Source of the DNA: Roseiflexus castenholzii DSM 13941
GTDB lineage: Bacteria; Chloroflexota; Chloroflexia; Chloroflexales; Roseiflexaceae
Direction of reading: 5' to 3'
Assembly (NCBI RefSeq): GCF_000017805.1
Contig: NC_009767.1
Location: 3,162,001 to 3,226,000, forward strand
DNA length: 64,000 nt
The first letter of the stretch is position 1. Each line of letters starts with the position of its first letter. The notes under the pieces are model-generated. The model had not been told where the DNA came from. It saw nothing but the letters and a program-made list of their open reading frames with translations, and did no database searches. Made by a program: the position numbers and the translations under genes. This document shows, piece after piece, positions 18,653-25,445 of the stretch.

Positions 18653-19469
18653 GTGTGTGCTTTAAAATCAACCGGGTGGACGAAGGCACTGCCTTCGTCC
18701 ACCCTTGAATGTTTTCATGAAAACCGCTTCGGGGCTGCCAGTCAATGACGCGCTCATCGATCAGCGTTCCGTCTGCGGCATACATTTCCAGGCGCGAACG
18801 CGAGTCGTCAATAGAAAGGAGCAGCCACAGGCGTCCATCGGGCGTCCAATCCCACGCATAGCGCCAGGAGTCGAGGGTACGGATCGGGCGCAGACCACTG
18901 CCATCTGTGGCAACCAGCGTGAGCGTTCGGATGCACTCCTCAACCTGACAAACACCGCGCACATTGATGAAGGCGATCATGCGTCCATCGGGCGATCCGC
19001 GCATGCCGGCGATAGTTGTGTCCGGGTTGGCGACGATCGTCTGAGGCATTCCGCCGGTCGTTCCTATCCGATAGATACCTGCGCTGTCGCCGGAGTACTG
19101 GATGTACGCCAGTAGATCGGGCGCCAGGAAAACCGGGTTCGTGATCCATCCTTCCGCCAGCAGGCGTTCATTGCTTCCAAAGGCGAAGACCGTCACCCCT
19201 TGCTCTTTCCGCTGTACGTGATAGAAGAGCAAAGGCGCTTGCGCCGGGTTACCGCCAGAGACAGGCGTTGCCGATGGCGGCGCAACCATCTCTGGCGTGT
19301 GCGTAACCTTTGGCGGAGTAGCGGCGACTATCAACGGCGATGGAGTGACCCCAGACGAAATCTCAACCGGAAGAGCGGGCGGTCGTGTCACCGGCTCCGA
19401 GAGACTGCACGCGGTCAGCAGCATCAGCGCAATGATTGCGTGCAGTCATTTTGAACACATTCGACGCAT
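18429..19469 (-). pseudogene. degraded lipoprotein with beta-propeller-like repeats
   Basis: The minus-strand frame begins at ATG 19469 behind an excellent ribosome site (AGAGGT), but codon 8 is TGA (19446-19448). The frame then continues as a normal lipoprotein signal peptide (LHAIIALMLLTAC), so a CGA-to-TGA change in the basic region is the simplest explanation. The next internal ATG leaves only five residues before the lipobox Cys, too short for export. The mature part has a Pro/Thr-rich linker and TolB/WD40-like blades (MRGSPDGRMIAFINV, DWTPDGRLWLLLSI). At the 3' end the frame runs through the hairpin at 18674-18704 and into the GT4 gene, so its true stop also seems lost. It may once have been an outer-surface propeller protein. 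Confidence 0.6.
18674..18704. terminator. perfect hairpin between convergent genes
   Basis: Two 15-base arms, GGGTGGACGAAGGCA and TGCCTTCGTCCACCC, flank a single base. The plus strand then reads TTGAATGTTTT. It lies 21 bases after the GT4 stop and could terminate transcription from both sides. The degraded lipoprotein frame on the minus strand reads through it. Confidence 0.65.
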
Positions 19470-19651
19470 CGTCACCTCTTGATGCAAAGCGAAGAATACC
19501 TTCGCCGCTTCCTATTGTACATTAGGGCGCAACAGCGCCTTTCGACCCAACACCTTTCAAATAAGCGCACACAAAGGCGCAAAGATGCCAGACCTGAACT
19601 CTGTTGATAATGGTTTGTCTTCCTTACTTGAGAGGTACAGCCTTTAGGACT

Positions 19652-19717
19652 CATGGAAGGTTATATAAAAGATCACGTGTGCCCATATCCTGCTTAGCAC
19701 ACGTGACTTCTTCCATG
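19652..19717. repeat. 66-base imperfect palindrome
   Basis: Outer arms CATGGAAG (19652-19659) and CTTCCATG (19710-19717) enclose inner arms TCACGTGTGC (19673-19682) and GCACACGTGA (19697-19706). It could be a bidirectional terminator or a small mobile palindrome. Confidence 0.55.
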
Positions 19718-19770
19718 GGGTTTCTGGTTCTTATAGGAAGATCAACTGGACATCAGACAATCGTGTGATC

Positions 19771-19825
19771 GGCGTTGGCTTCAACAGGCTCAGCCACCGT
19801 GGGCTTCGACAGGCTCAGCCAACGC
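19771..19825. repeat. paired GGCTTCRACAGGCTCAGCCA repeat with inverted ends
   Basis: Two direct copies of GGCTTCRACAGGCTCAGCCA lie 28 bases apart. The outer ends GGCGTTGGCT and AGCCAACGCC are inverted repeats. A single copy of the same core occurs at 45809-45833, so this is a dispersed repeat family. Confidence 0.65.
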
Positions 19826-19890
19826 CGACCGCTTCACTGGTGCAAGCGTGGTTGTTCGGATGGAGATTGCTCGTCCTATTAATTCCTGGC

Positions 19891-19923
19891 TCTCAGTTCC
19901 TCGGTTCTCGGTTCTCGGTTCTC
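19891..19923. repeat. GGTTCTC tandem run
   Basis: Three head-to-tail GGTTCTC units end at the decarboxylase stop codon. Related runs are at 29091-29110, 32141-32168 and, weakly, 61941-61955. Confidence 0.5.
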
Positions 19924-21510
19924 CTAACCCCTGACCCTCACCCCCCAACCTCGCCTCTCAGCGCCATAGCGCACCGGCGGGGCATTGCGCAGCACATTCC
20001 GGCGTCGTGCCGGACGTGGCGCACGGATCGGCTCGCGTGGCGCGCGACGTTCCGCCGGCATGCGCTCGTGCTGGGGCGTCGGCAGTTCCAATGTCTCGCG
20101 GGCATACCCCAACAATCCCATAATCTGCCCCACGTTCTGTGGCGCGATCTCGCGCACGACCAGCGCATCCTCGTCTCGCTCGATGATGATCCGCCGCATT
20201 TCCGGCGTCAGGCAGTGGTGTGCCCCGCCGCGACCGGCGATCATCTGCTGGTACGCGCCAACGCCGAAAAACGCAATCTTCTGACCAGGGTACGGTTCGG
20301 GCAACAGCAGCGGCGGCGCCCCCGGTCGTGGAAAGAAGTCGTCGCTGTCGCACGTCAACCGGCCCGCAAGCCGCACCGGACGCACCGGTTGGTCCCATCC
20401 GTCGAGCGGCAGGATGATGAACTCTTGCCCCGGCACGATCAGGCTGTCGGGCAATGCAACCATCAGGCTGCCATTGAGCAATACCCAATCCGGCGCAGCG
20501 CCCTGACCGCACTTGACCCGACCGACTTCCATAATGAACACATTGTGCGATGCGACGGTATAGCGACCAAATTCACCAACCAGTGTCGGCTGTGGAATAT
20601 GATGGGTGTCGCACACTGCCGCCAGCATCGTCATCAGGCGATCGAGGAAGCCAGCATAGTCGAAACGAAAATCGAGCGAATAGGCGGACGTCGGCATACC
20701 GCCGCCAAAGTTGAACAGCCAGAGCGATGGCGCGCGCTGCCGCAGGCGGGCATACGCCTCTGCCGAGCGCGCCAGACGCTCATTCCACCGCTCAGGGTCC
20801 TCGATCTGACTCCCGACCATTGCGTGATACATCACCAGACGATGCGGCGTGTGATGCAACCGCTCGACGACGCGCGCAATCTCATCTGGCGTCAACCCAA
20901 ACCGCTCGCCGCCAGGATGGTTGACATCGACATCGGCAGGGGTGTGGCGCTCGCGAACGCCGAGGAGCAATGGCTCACGGCACATAGCCAGCAACGTCTC
21001 GAGTTCATCGAGATCGTCGATCACCGGCACGACGCGCGCGAACCCTGCGTGGCGCAATGTGACGATTGCAGCGATGTAAGCATGATCCTTCGAGCCGTTG
21101 CAGAAAATGAAGCGATCCGACGGCAGGACCCCCTGCTGCCAGAGATAATGCGCAATGGCAACATCTGCTGCCGCTGAGGTCTCATAATGTGCGCCCGAAC
21201 TGATGGCAGTGCGCACGACTTCTTCGGCAAAATTGGCCTTCGTTGCATATGCGTAGATGAAGTCGCCGGCATACCCGCTGCGGGCACGCGCCGCTTCCGC
21301 CCACTCGCGCATGCGCTCGATCTGCACTGTGATCTGCGGGCAATAGACGACTTCGAGCGGTGCGCCGTAGCGCGCCGCCATCGCATTGAGATCGATTTGA
21401 TCCGCCAGCAGCAGGCGATCGCCACGGCGGCTGATAAAATCGTTGATCGGTCCTTCGGGTCCGACGCCATAACGGTTGGTGAACGCGGTGACGTAGGTCT
21501 GCCCATTCAA
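19924..21510 (-). CDS. PLP-dependent arginine-decarboxylase-like protein (fold type III)
   Basis: A 528-residue PLP enzyme of the alanine-racemase fold, closest in layout to biosynthetic arginine/diaminopimelate decarboxylases. The Schiff-base lysine is K91 in YAYATKANF. The phosphate-binding region is seen as LWLFNFGGGMP, and the C-terminal beta domain contains HHCLTPEMRR. The last 50 residues are Arg/Pro-rich and probably disordered. It should decarboxylate a basic or dicarboxylic amino acid, arginine being the best guess, to feed polyamine synthesis. The gene follows a long structured leader with a small ORF, a terminator-like hairpin and a consensus promoter at 21911-21938, so attenuation is likely. 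Substrate is inferred. Confidence 0.8.
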   Translation of the reverse strand: MNGQTYVTAFTNRYGVGPEGPINDFISRRGDRLLLADQIDLNAMAARYGAPLEVVYCPQITVQIERMREWAEAARARSGYAGDFIYAYATKANFAEEVVRTAISSGAHYETSAAADVAIAHYLWQQGVLPSDRFIFCNGSKDHAYIAAIVTLRHAGFARVVPVIDDLDELETLLAMCREPLLLGVRERHTPADVDVNHPGGERFGLTPDEIARVVERLHHTPHRLVMYHAMVGSQIEDPERWNERLARSAEAYARLRQRAPSLWLFNFGGGMPTSAYSLDFRFDYAGFLDRLMTMLAAVCDTHHIPQPTLVGEFGRYTVASHNVFIMEVGRVKCGQGAAPDWVLLNGSLMVALPDSLIVPGQEFIILPLDGWDQPVRPVRLAGRLTCDSDDFFPRPGAPPLLLPEPYPGQKIAFFGVGAYQQMIAGRGGAHHCLTPEMRRIIIERDEDALVVREIAPQNVGQIMGLLGYARETLELPTPQHERMPAERRAPREPIRAPRPARRRNVLRNAPPVRYGAERRGWGVRVRG

Positions 21511-21608
21511 TTGGAGTGAACCTCCTTCATCTGCACGAAGCTGGCATATCGCCGGCGAAACGAGTCCAGAAGAGGCGACCGGACCCGCCTGGCAGACTGA
21601 TGGGCATA

Positions 21609-21638
21609 AGAAACCCCCGCACTCAGGCAGTGCGGGGG
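21609..21638 (-). terminator. terminator-like hairpin in the decarboxylase leader
   Basis: On the minus strand a 10-bp stem (21614-21623 with 21629-21638, loop of five) is followed by TTTCTTAT. It lies between the small ORF (stop at 21658) and the decarboxylase start at 21510. This is the layout of an intrinsic attenuator. Confidence 0.7.
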
Positions 21639-21657
21639 CGCATATCCGAGAGGTTCG

Positions 21658-21762
21658 TCAAAGGGGACGATCCAGAACGGCGAGCGCCGCACCGCACGCC
21701 AGAGCGCGCATCTGCTCCAGGCGCGACAGGTCGCAGCAGGGTAAATTGGCTTTGCCGTCCAT
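21658..21762 (-). CDS. 34-codon leader ORF upstream of the decarboxylase
   Basis: ATG 21762 follows an AGGA ribosome site with 7-base spacing and opens a 34-codon frame. The peptide starts MDGKANLPCCDLSRLEQ and ends AALAVLDRPL. It has two adjacent cysteines and no signal peptide. It lies 20 bases before the terminator-like hairpin, so ribosome progress on it could control readthrough into the decarboxylase. I do not recognise the sequence. It could instead be an unrelated small protein sharing the transcript. A parallel is the ornithine-sensing speFL leader ORF of gamma-proteobacteria, but no sequence likeness is claimed. Confidence 0.55.
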   Translation of the reverse strand: MDGKANLPCCDLSRLEQMRALACGAALAVLDRPL

Positions 21763-21904
21763 ACATCATTCCTGAACGCCCTGCCGGGTCCATCGGTTCA
21801 TCGGATGATGAACAACACTCGTGATGGCGCTTCAAAAACTGCTGCGCACCGCTGCGCAGGTTTTTGCCGGAGAGCACGGATACCTTGTGGCGCACAGGCG
21901 CCAG
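21763..21904 (-). promoter_or_regulatory. structured 5' leader RNA, candidate cis-regulatory element
   Basis: Between the predicted transcription start and the small ORF are three stem-loops: GGCGC/GCGCC at 21889-21902, a long hairpin with CAAAAAC/GTTTTTG outer and TGCGCA/TGCGCA inner arms at 21833-21866, and GTTCATC/GATGAAC with a 4-base loop at 21796-21813. With the hairpin at 21609-21638 this gives a leader of nearly 400 bases. I do not recognise a known riboswitch class. Confidence 0.5.
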
Positions 21905-21910
21905 AGACGT

Positions 21911-21938
21911 ATTGTAGTGGATTCTGGCGCGATGTCAA
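21911..21938 (-). promoter_or_regulatory. sigma-70-type promoter of the decarboxylase transcript
   Basis: On the minus strand TTGACA (21933-21938) and TACAAT (21911-21916) are separated by 16 bases. This is the only strong promoter upstream of the leader. Confidence 0.75.
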
Positions 21939-22110
21939 GAGGGAAAATTGACCTGGGCACACTCACGATTGGACTGGGACCACACCGCATGCGTGAATGT
22001 GAACGCCCGCGCTGAACGCACAAAGCCTCGCTCACACGGGGCTGGTTCGGCGCATCCGCGCACCCCGGAGGAGAGGGCGCCCACGCTCTTCGCCAGACGG
22101 TCGCGGGCGA

Positions 22111-23577
22111 TCACTCCCCCACACTCGTTCCCCGTCGCCAGCGGACATCGCACTCACTGCGAGCGCCAAGAGCGCGTTGCAGCACGTCGAGCAGCGTTGC
22201 GCTTGCGCCGCGTTCCTCAAGGAGCGCCAGCGTCTCGCGGTTGAGGTAGAAATCGGTGTCCTCGATGCTTTCCATCTCCAGGTTATCGAACAACACGCGC
22301 ATCTCTTTGCCCGTGACGACACCAATCGGCGCATCGCTCTGCGCATCAGCGATGACAAACTGATCGTCATCCCTCAACGGCGGGCTGAACAGGTCAGCAA
22401 TATTGATCCGTAGCGGCAAAACGCGAATAGGCGGCGTCGGCTCCTGAAGCGTCACCGGTTCATTATCCTCGTGCAGGAGCGTCTCGACAATCACACGCGC
22501 AGCGTCGGGGCGACCAATGTTGCGCGTGTTTTCCCGCATGCGCGCCAGGCGTTCGGGATTCTGAAGCAGACGATCAATTTTGTACGCCAGCGTCGTCATT
22601 TGGTTACAGCGCAACGCCACCCCTTCTTCGAGCAAATGATCGCTGTTGCGCTCCTCCTGACCGGGGATCGGCGCAATGATCACCATCGGCAGCCCGGCTG
22701 CCATGGCTTCCGACGAGGTCAACCCGCCGGGCTTGCCGATCAGGATGGTTGCAATGCGCATCAACACATGCATGTCATCGGTGAAACCAAGCACGCGGAA
22801 ACGCTTCGCCTGCGGCTCGACCAGTTCGACCAGCTCTGCGCGCAATTCTTCATTCCTTCCGCACACGACAATCACCTGTGATGGCGTGCTCATCTGCAAT
22901 ATCTGCTGCACTGCCTCACGCGCCGGACCGATCCCCGCAGCGCCCGCCGAGAGCAACAACGTTGGCAGATCAGATCGCAGATGGTAGCGTGCCAGCGCCG
23001 CATCCCGGTCGACTGGCTCCTCGAACGCCGGATCGACGGGAATGCCGGAAATAGTAATCCGATCCTCCGGCAGCCCAAGCGCCATCAGGTGCACTTTTGT
23101 TTCTTCCAGTGCCACGAAGTAGCGGTTAAACCGCGGGCTGAGCCACATCGAATGAAAGTCGTAATCGGTGGTCACGATCGCAAGGCGTGTATCGAGGGTT
23201 TCCTCCGCCAGCAACTGCGCAACAATGCCGGCCGGCATAAAGTGTGTGCAGACGGTGATTGTCGGTTTGAACTCACGGATGAAGCGCGTCAGCGGGTCGG
23301 CGTTGATCCGGTCGAACAGCAACCGGAAAGCGTCGGTCTTCCACGGTTCGTCGCTTGCCTGATACCACCAGCCAACGAGTTGGGGCCGTTCTTGTACCAG
23401 GCGCAGGTAAAGGTCGGAGTAGAAAGCGCGGTACAGTTCGTTGGTGCGTTCAAGAGCGTCAAGGTTGACCAGTTCCGCCACCTGCGGCGATTGTCGGAAG
23501 ACCTTTTCGAGCGCGGCGGCGGCGGCTTTATGCCCCGAACCGGCGCTGGTGGACAGAATAAGGATGCGGTGGTTCAC
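22111..23577 (-). CDS. MGDG-synthase-like glycosyltransferase (GT28)
   Basis: A 488-residue GT-B glycosyltransferase of the monogalactosyldiacylglycerol-synthase/MurG superfamily. The N-terminal acceptor domain starts RILILSTSAGSGHKAAAAAL, the Gly/His loop of MGDG synthases, and has VCTHFMPAGIVAQLL and TTDYDFHSMWL. The C-terminal donor domain contains GKPGGLTSSEAMAAGLP. It probably glycosylates diacylglycerol with a UDP-sugar. The start is GTG 23577, with GGAAGG upstream. About 100 extra residues follow the GT domain (from about 385), including GVVTGKEMRVLFDN, which I do not recognise. The transcript runs away from the CRISPR-like cluster. Confidence 0.85.
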   Translation of the reverse strand: MNHRILILSTSAGSGHKAAAAALEKVFRQSPQVAELVNLDALERTNELYRAFYSDLYLRLVQERPQLVGWWYQASDEPWKTDAFRLLFDRINADPLTRFIREFKPTITVCTHFMPAGIVAQLLAEETLDTRLAIVTTDYDFHSMWLSPRFNRYFVALEETKVHLMALGLPEDRITISGIPVDPAFEEPVDRDAALARYHLRSDLPTLLLSAGAAGIGPAREAVQQILQMSTPSQVIVVCGRNEELRAELVELVEPQAKRFRVLGFTDDMHVLMRIATILIGKPGGLTSSEAMAAGLPMVIIAPIPGQEERNSDHLLEEGVALRCNQMTTLAYKIDRLLQNPERLARMRENTRNIGRPDAARVIVETLLHEDNEPVTLQEPTPPIRVLPLRINIADLFSPPLRDDDQFVIADAQSDAPIGVVTGKEMRVLFDNLEMESIEDTDFYLNRETLALLEERGASATLLDVLQRALGARSECDVRWRRGTSVGE

Positions 23578-24248
23578 TATCGATCCTTCCCGTGAAAGCA
23601 GCCCAGAGTATTGTACCCGGTTGTGAACCGACACTCAAGAGGCATACCGGAGGGAGACGCTTGCGAAACGATAGGCGTTGCCACGACCTGCTGGCCGCAC
23701 CCCGTCAATCCAGGGTTCAAGGGCGGACAGCACGCATCATGAGCATGGAGGGCGTGCATGGCGCTGGGATGCACCGTTTTCCTCTCACCCCCTGCCCTGA
23801 ACTCTCCCGCGTGCGGGGGGCAGGGACTGGAGCCGCACATCATTATCGAGATGACCCCTGAACCCTCCCGCGCGCGGGGGGTATGGTCCTGATGCGGAAA
23901 TCGCGAGTTTGCCAGAATCCTGAACCCTCCCGCGCGCGGGGGGCAGATGTTTCAATCCAATAATAGTTGACGCAAATTCCCTGAACCCTCCCGCGCGCGG
24001 GGGGCAGGGGGACTTGCGCCGCGCGCGCGGGTCCGTCCCCCTGTGGGAGTGCCGAGGTTCGCTTGGAGGTTAAAACAAATCCAGGGTAGATGCAGACAAA
24101 ATGCCTGTGTGCCCGGGAAAAACGCGAACAGTCGCCGTCGGAGACAATGGCGCCGCTGAGAGTGTATCTGAACCGGTCGATCAGGCAGGCGAAGGCGGCG
24201 CCTTTGCCTGCCCAATTGCGCCGCGTAAGGCGGGTTTTCCGATCCGTT
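23578..24248. other. intergenic region with CRISPR-like cluster
   Basis: A 671-base stretch without a supported gene. The part before 23795 shows nothing. Four regularly spaced palindromic repeats occupy 23795-24007. The 240 bases after them contain a hairpin-rich GC stretch (24008-24045) and then ordinary sequence up to the ATPase gene. Confidence 0.6.
23795..24007 (-). CRISPR. CRISPR-like mini-array, 4 repeats, no cas genes
   Basis: A palindromic repeat with core CCCTCCCGCGCGCGGGGGG occurs four times. The 25-base alignable cores start at 23796, 23857, 23919 and 23980, intervals 61, 62 and 61. With a 28-29 base repeat the three spacers are 32-33 bases, and all differ. On the minus strand the repeat begins CTGCCCCCCGCGCGCGGG, like the first half of many type I-E repeats. 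The copy at 23796 has two mismatches, as expected of a trailer-end repeat, so the leader would lie beyond 24007; the copy at 23857 differs after its G run (TAT for CAG). No cas gene is in the window. A cluster of REP-like palindromes is the alternative. Confidence 0.5.
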
Positions 24249-25400
24249 CTAACGCAATGCCGATGCTATGCGAGGCAATGCATCAAGCGGCAAGACGGTG
24301 ATCTGCGTGGTGAGGGCGTACTCCTGCCTCCCTGGATAGATGACCCACAGGTGTTCCAGACCCAGGTCGCTCAGGGCAATACGCATCGAACGGGTGACGC
24401 CAGGAGCATCGGCATATTTGATCTCGAACCCATAACGCCTGCCGCGGAGATGGACCAGCAGATCGAGTTCGGCGCCGCTATGGGTTGCCCAGAAATATGC
24501 ATCGCGCGTATCCAGCAGTCGAATGATCTGTTCAACAGCGAATCCCTCCCACGAAGCGCCCAGTTTGGGATGCGACTGAACGTCAGCCAGCGTTTCCAAG
24601 TGCAATAGTCCATGCAAAATGCCACTGTCCCGGATGTATACTTTAGGCGACCTGACCTGTCGCTTCCCCAGATTCTCGAACCACGGCGGCAGCACACGCA
24701 CCATATACGCGCCGCCCAGAATATCCAGGTAGCGTCGTGCAGTGGACTCGGATGCGCCCAGCGAGCGCGCGAATTCGGCGGCGTTCCATTGCTGACCGTG
24801 AAAGTGGGCGACCATTGTCCAGAAGCGGCGCAGGGCTTCCGCAGGAATAGTAATCCCCAACTGCGGAATATCGCGTTCCAGAAATGTTCGGATGAACGCC
24901 TCGCGCCATGCCATACTGCTTGGATCGTCATCGGCGAGAAACGACCGGGGAAAGCCGCCGCGCACCCAAAGCCGGTCGCGTTGCGCCACGCCTACTTCGG
25001 TCAGATCGAACCCTGAAAGATCCACGAATCCGATGCGACCCGCCAACGACTCCGACGCGCTGCGTACAAGATGCGGCGAGGCGAATCCCAGGAGCAAAAA
25101 CCGGGCGTTGTTCTGTGGACGATCAACCAGCACGCGCAGCAACTGGAAGAGATCAGGGCGTTGCTGCACCTCATCGATGATGATCAGCCCGGAGAGGGTT
25201 TCTAAAACGGTCAACGGCGCAGAGAGACGCCGTATATCCACCGGATTTTCAAGGTCAAAATAGGTAGACGCTTGCTGCTCGCCAACCATCCGCGCTACCG
25301 TCGTCTTGCCGCATTGTCGCGGACCCAGAAGGGCGACAATCGGGTGGATCGCCAGCAGGCGCGTAATCTGATTGATAACCGTAGGGCGTGGAATGAGCAT
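24249..25400 (-). CDS. AAA ATPase with DUF4143 domain
   Basis: A 383-residue protein of the widespread ATPase family with an AAA_14 N-terminus and a DUF4143 C-terminus. Walker A is LLGPRQCGKTT (near 24-34), Walker B is LIIIDEVQQRP, and sensor 1 is FLLLGFAS, where the family usually has TGS. The C-terminal part has LGASESTARRYLDIL (helix-turn-helix-like) and a nuclease-like core, ELDLLVHLRGRRYGFEIKY. The role of these ATPases is not well defined; they are often scattered accessory genes. The gene lies alone between the CRISPR-like cluster and a membrane protein, with no cas similarity. Confidence 0.85.
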   Translation of the reverse strand: MLIPRPTVINQITRLLAIHPIVALLGPRQCGKTTVARMVGEQQASTYFDLENPVDIRRLSAPLTVLETLSGLIIIDEVQQRPDLFQLLRVLVDRPQNNARFLLLGFASPHLVRSASESLAGRIGFVDLSGFDLTEVGVAQRDRLWVRGGFPRSFLADDDPSSMAWREAFIRTFLERDIPQLGITIPAEALRRFWTMVAHFHGQQWNAAEFARSLGASESTARRYLDILGGAYMVRVLPPWFENLGKRQVRSPKVYIRDSGILHGLLHLETLADVQSHPKLGASWEGFAVEQIIRLLDTRDAYFWATHSGAELDLLVHLRGRRYGFEIKYADAPGVTRSMRIALSDLGLEHLWVIYPGRQEYALTTQITVLPLDALPRIASALR

Positions 25401-25445
25401 AGCCCCACTATAATTCTTGAAAATCCCTATGTCAAGTATGGATAT

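Larger units (their letters stand above)
19470..19923. other. repeat-bearing intergenic region
   Basis: No gene is seen in this 454-base stretch. It holds a 66-base imperfect palindrome at 19652-19717, a paired GGCTTCRACAGGCTCAGCCA repeat at 19771-19825 and a GGTTCTC run at 19891-19923, each listed separately. Confidence 0.6.

Noticed and set aside
19765..21177. 470-codon plus-strand ORF opposite the decarboxylase
   Set aside because: The minus strand carries the PLP-lysine motif and family length; the plus frame is GC-driven.
21623..21895. 90-codon minus-strand ORF overlapping the decarboxylase leader
   Set aside because: It runs through all leader stem-loops; the 34-codon frame has the better ribosome site and stops before the hairpin.
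24008..24045. GC-rich hairpin beside the CRISPR-like cluster as a fifth repeat
   Set aside because: It lacks the repeat core and does not keep the 61-62 base spacing.
24249..25400. DUF4143 ATPase as a CRISPR-associated protein
   Set aside because: Its motifs are those of the common AAA_14/DUF4143 family, and no cas gene is near.
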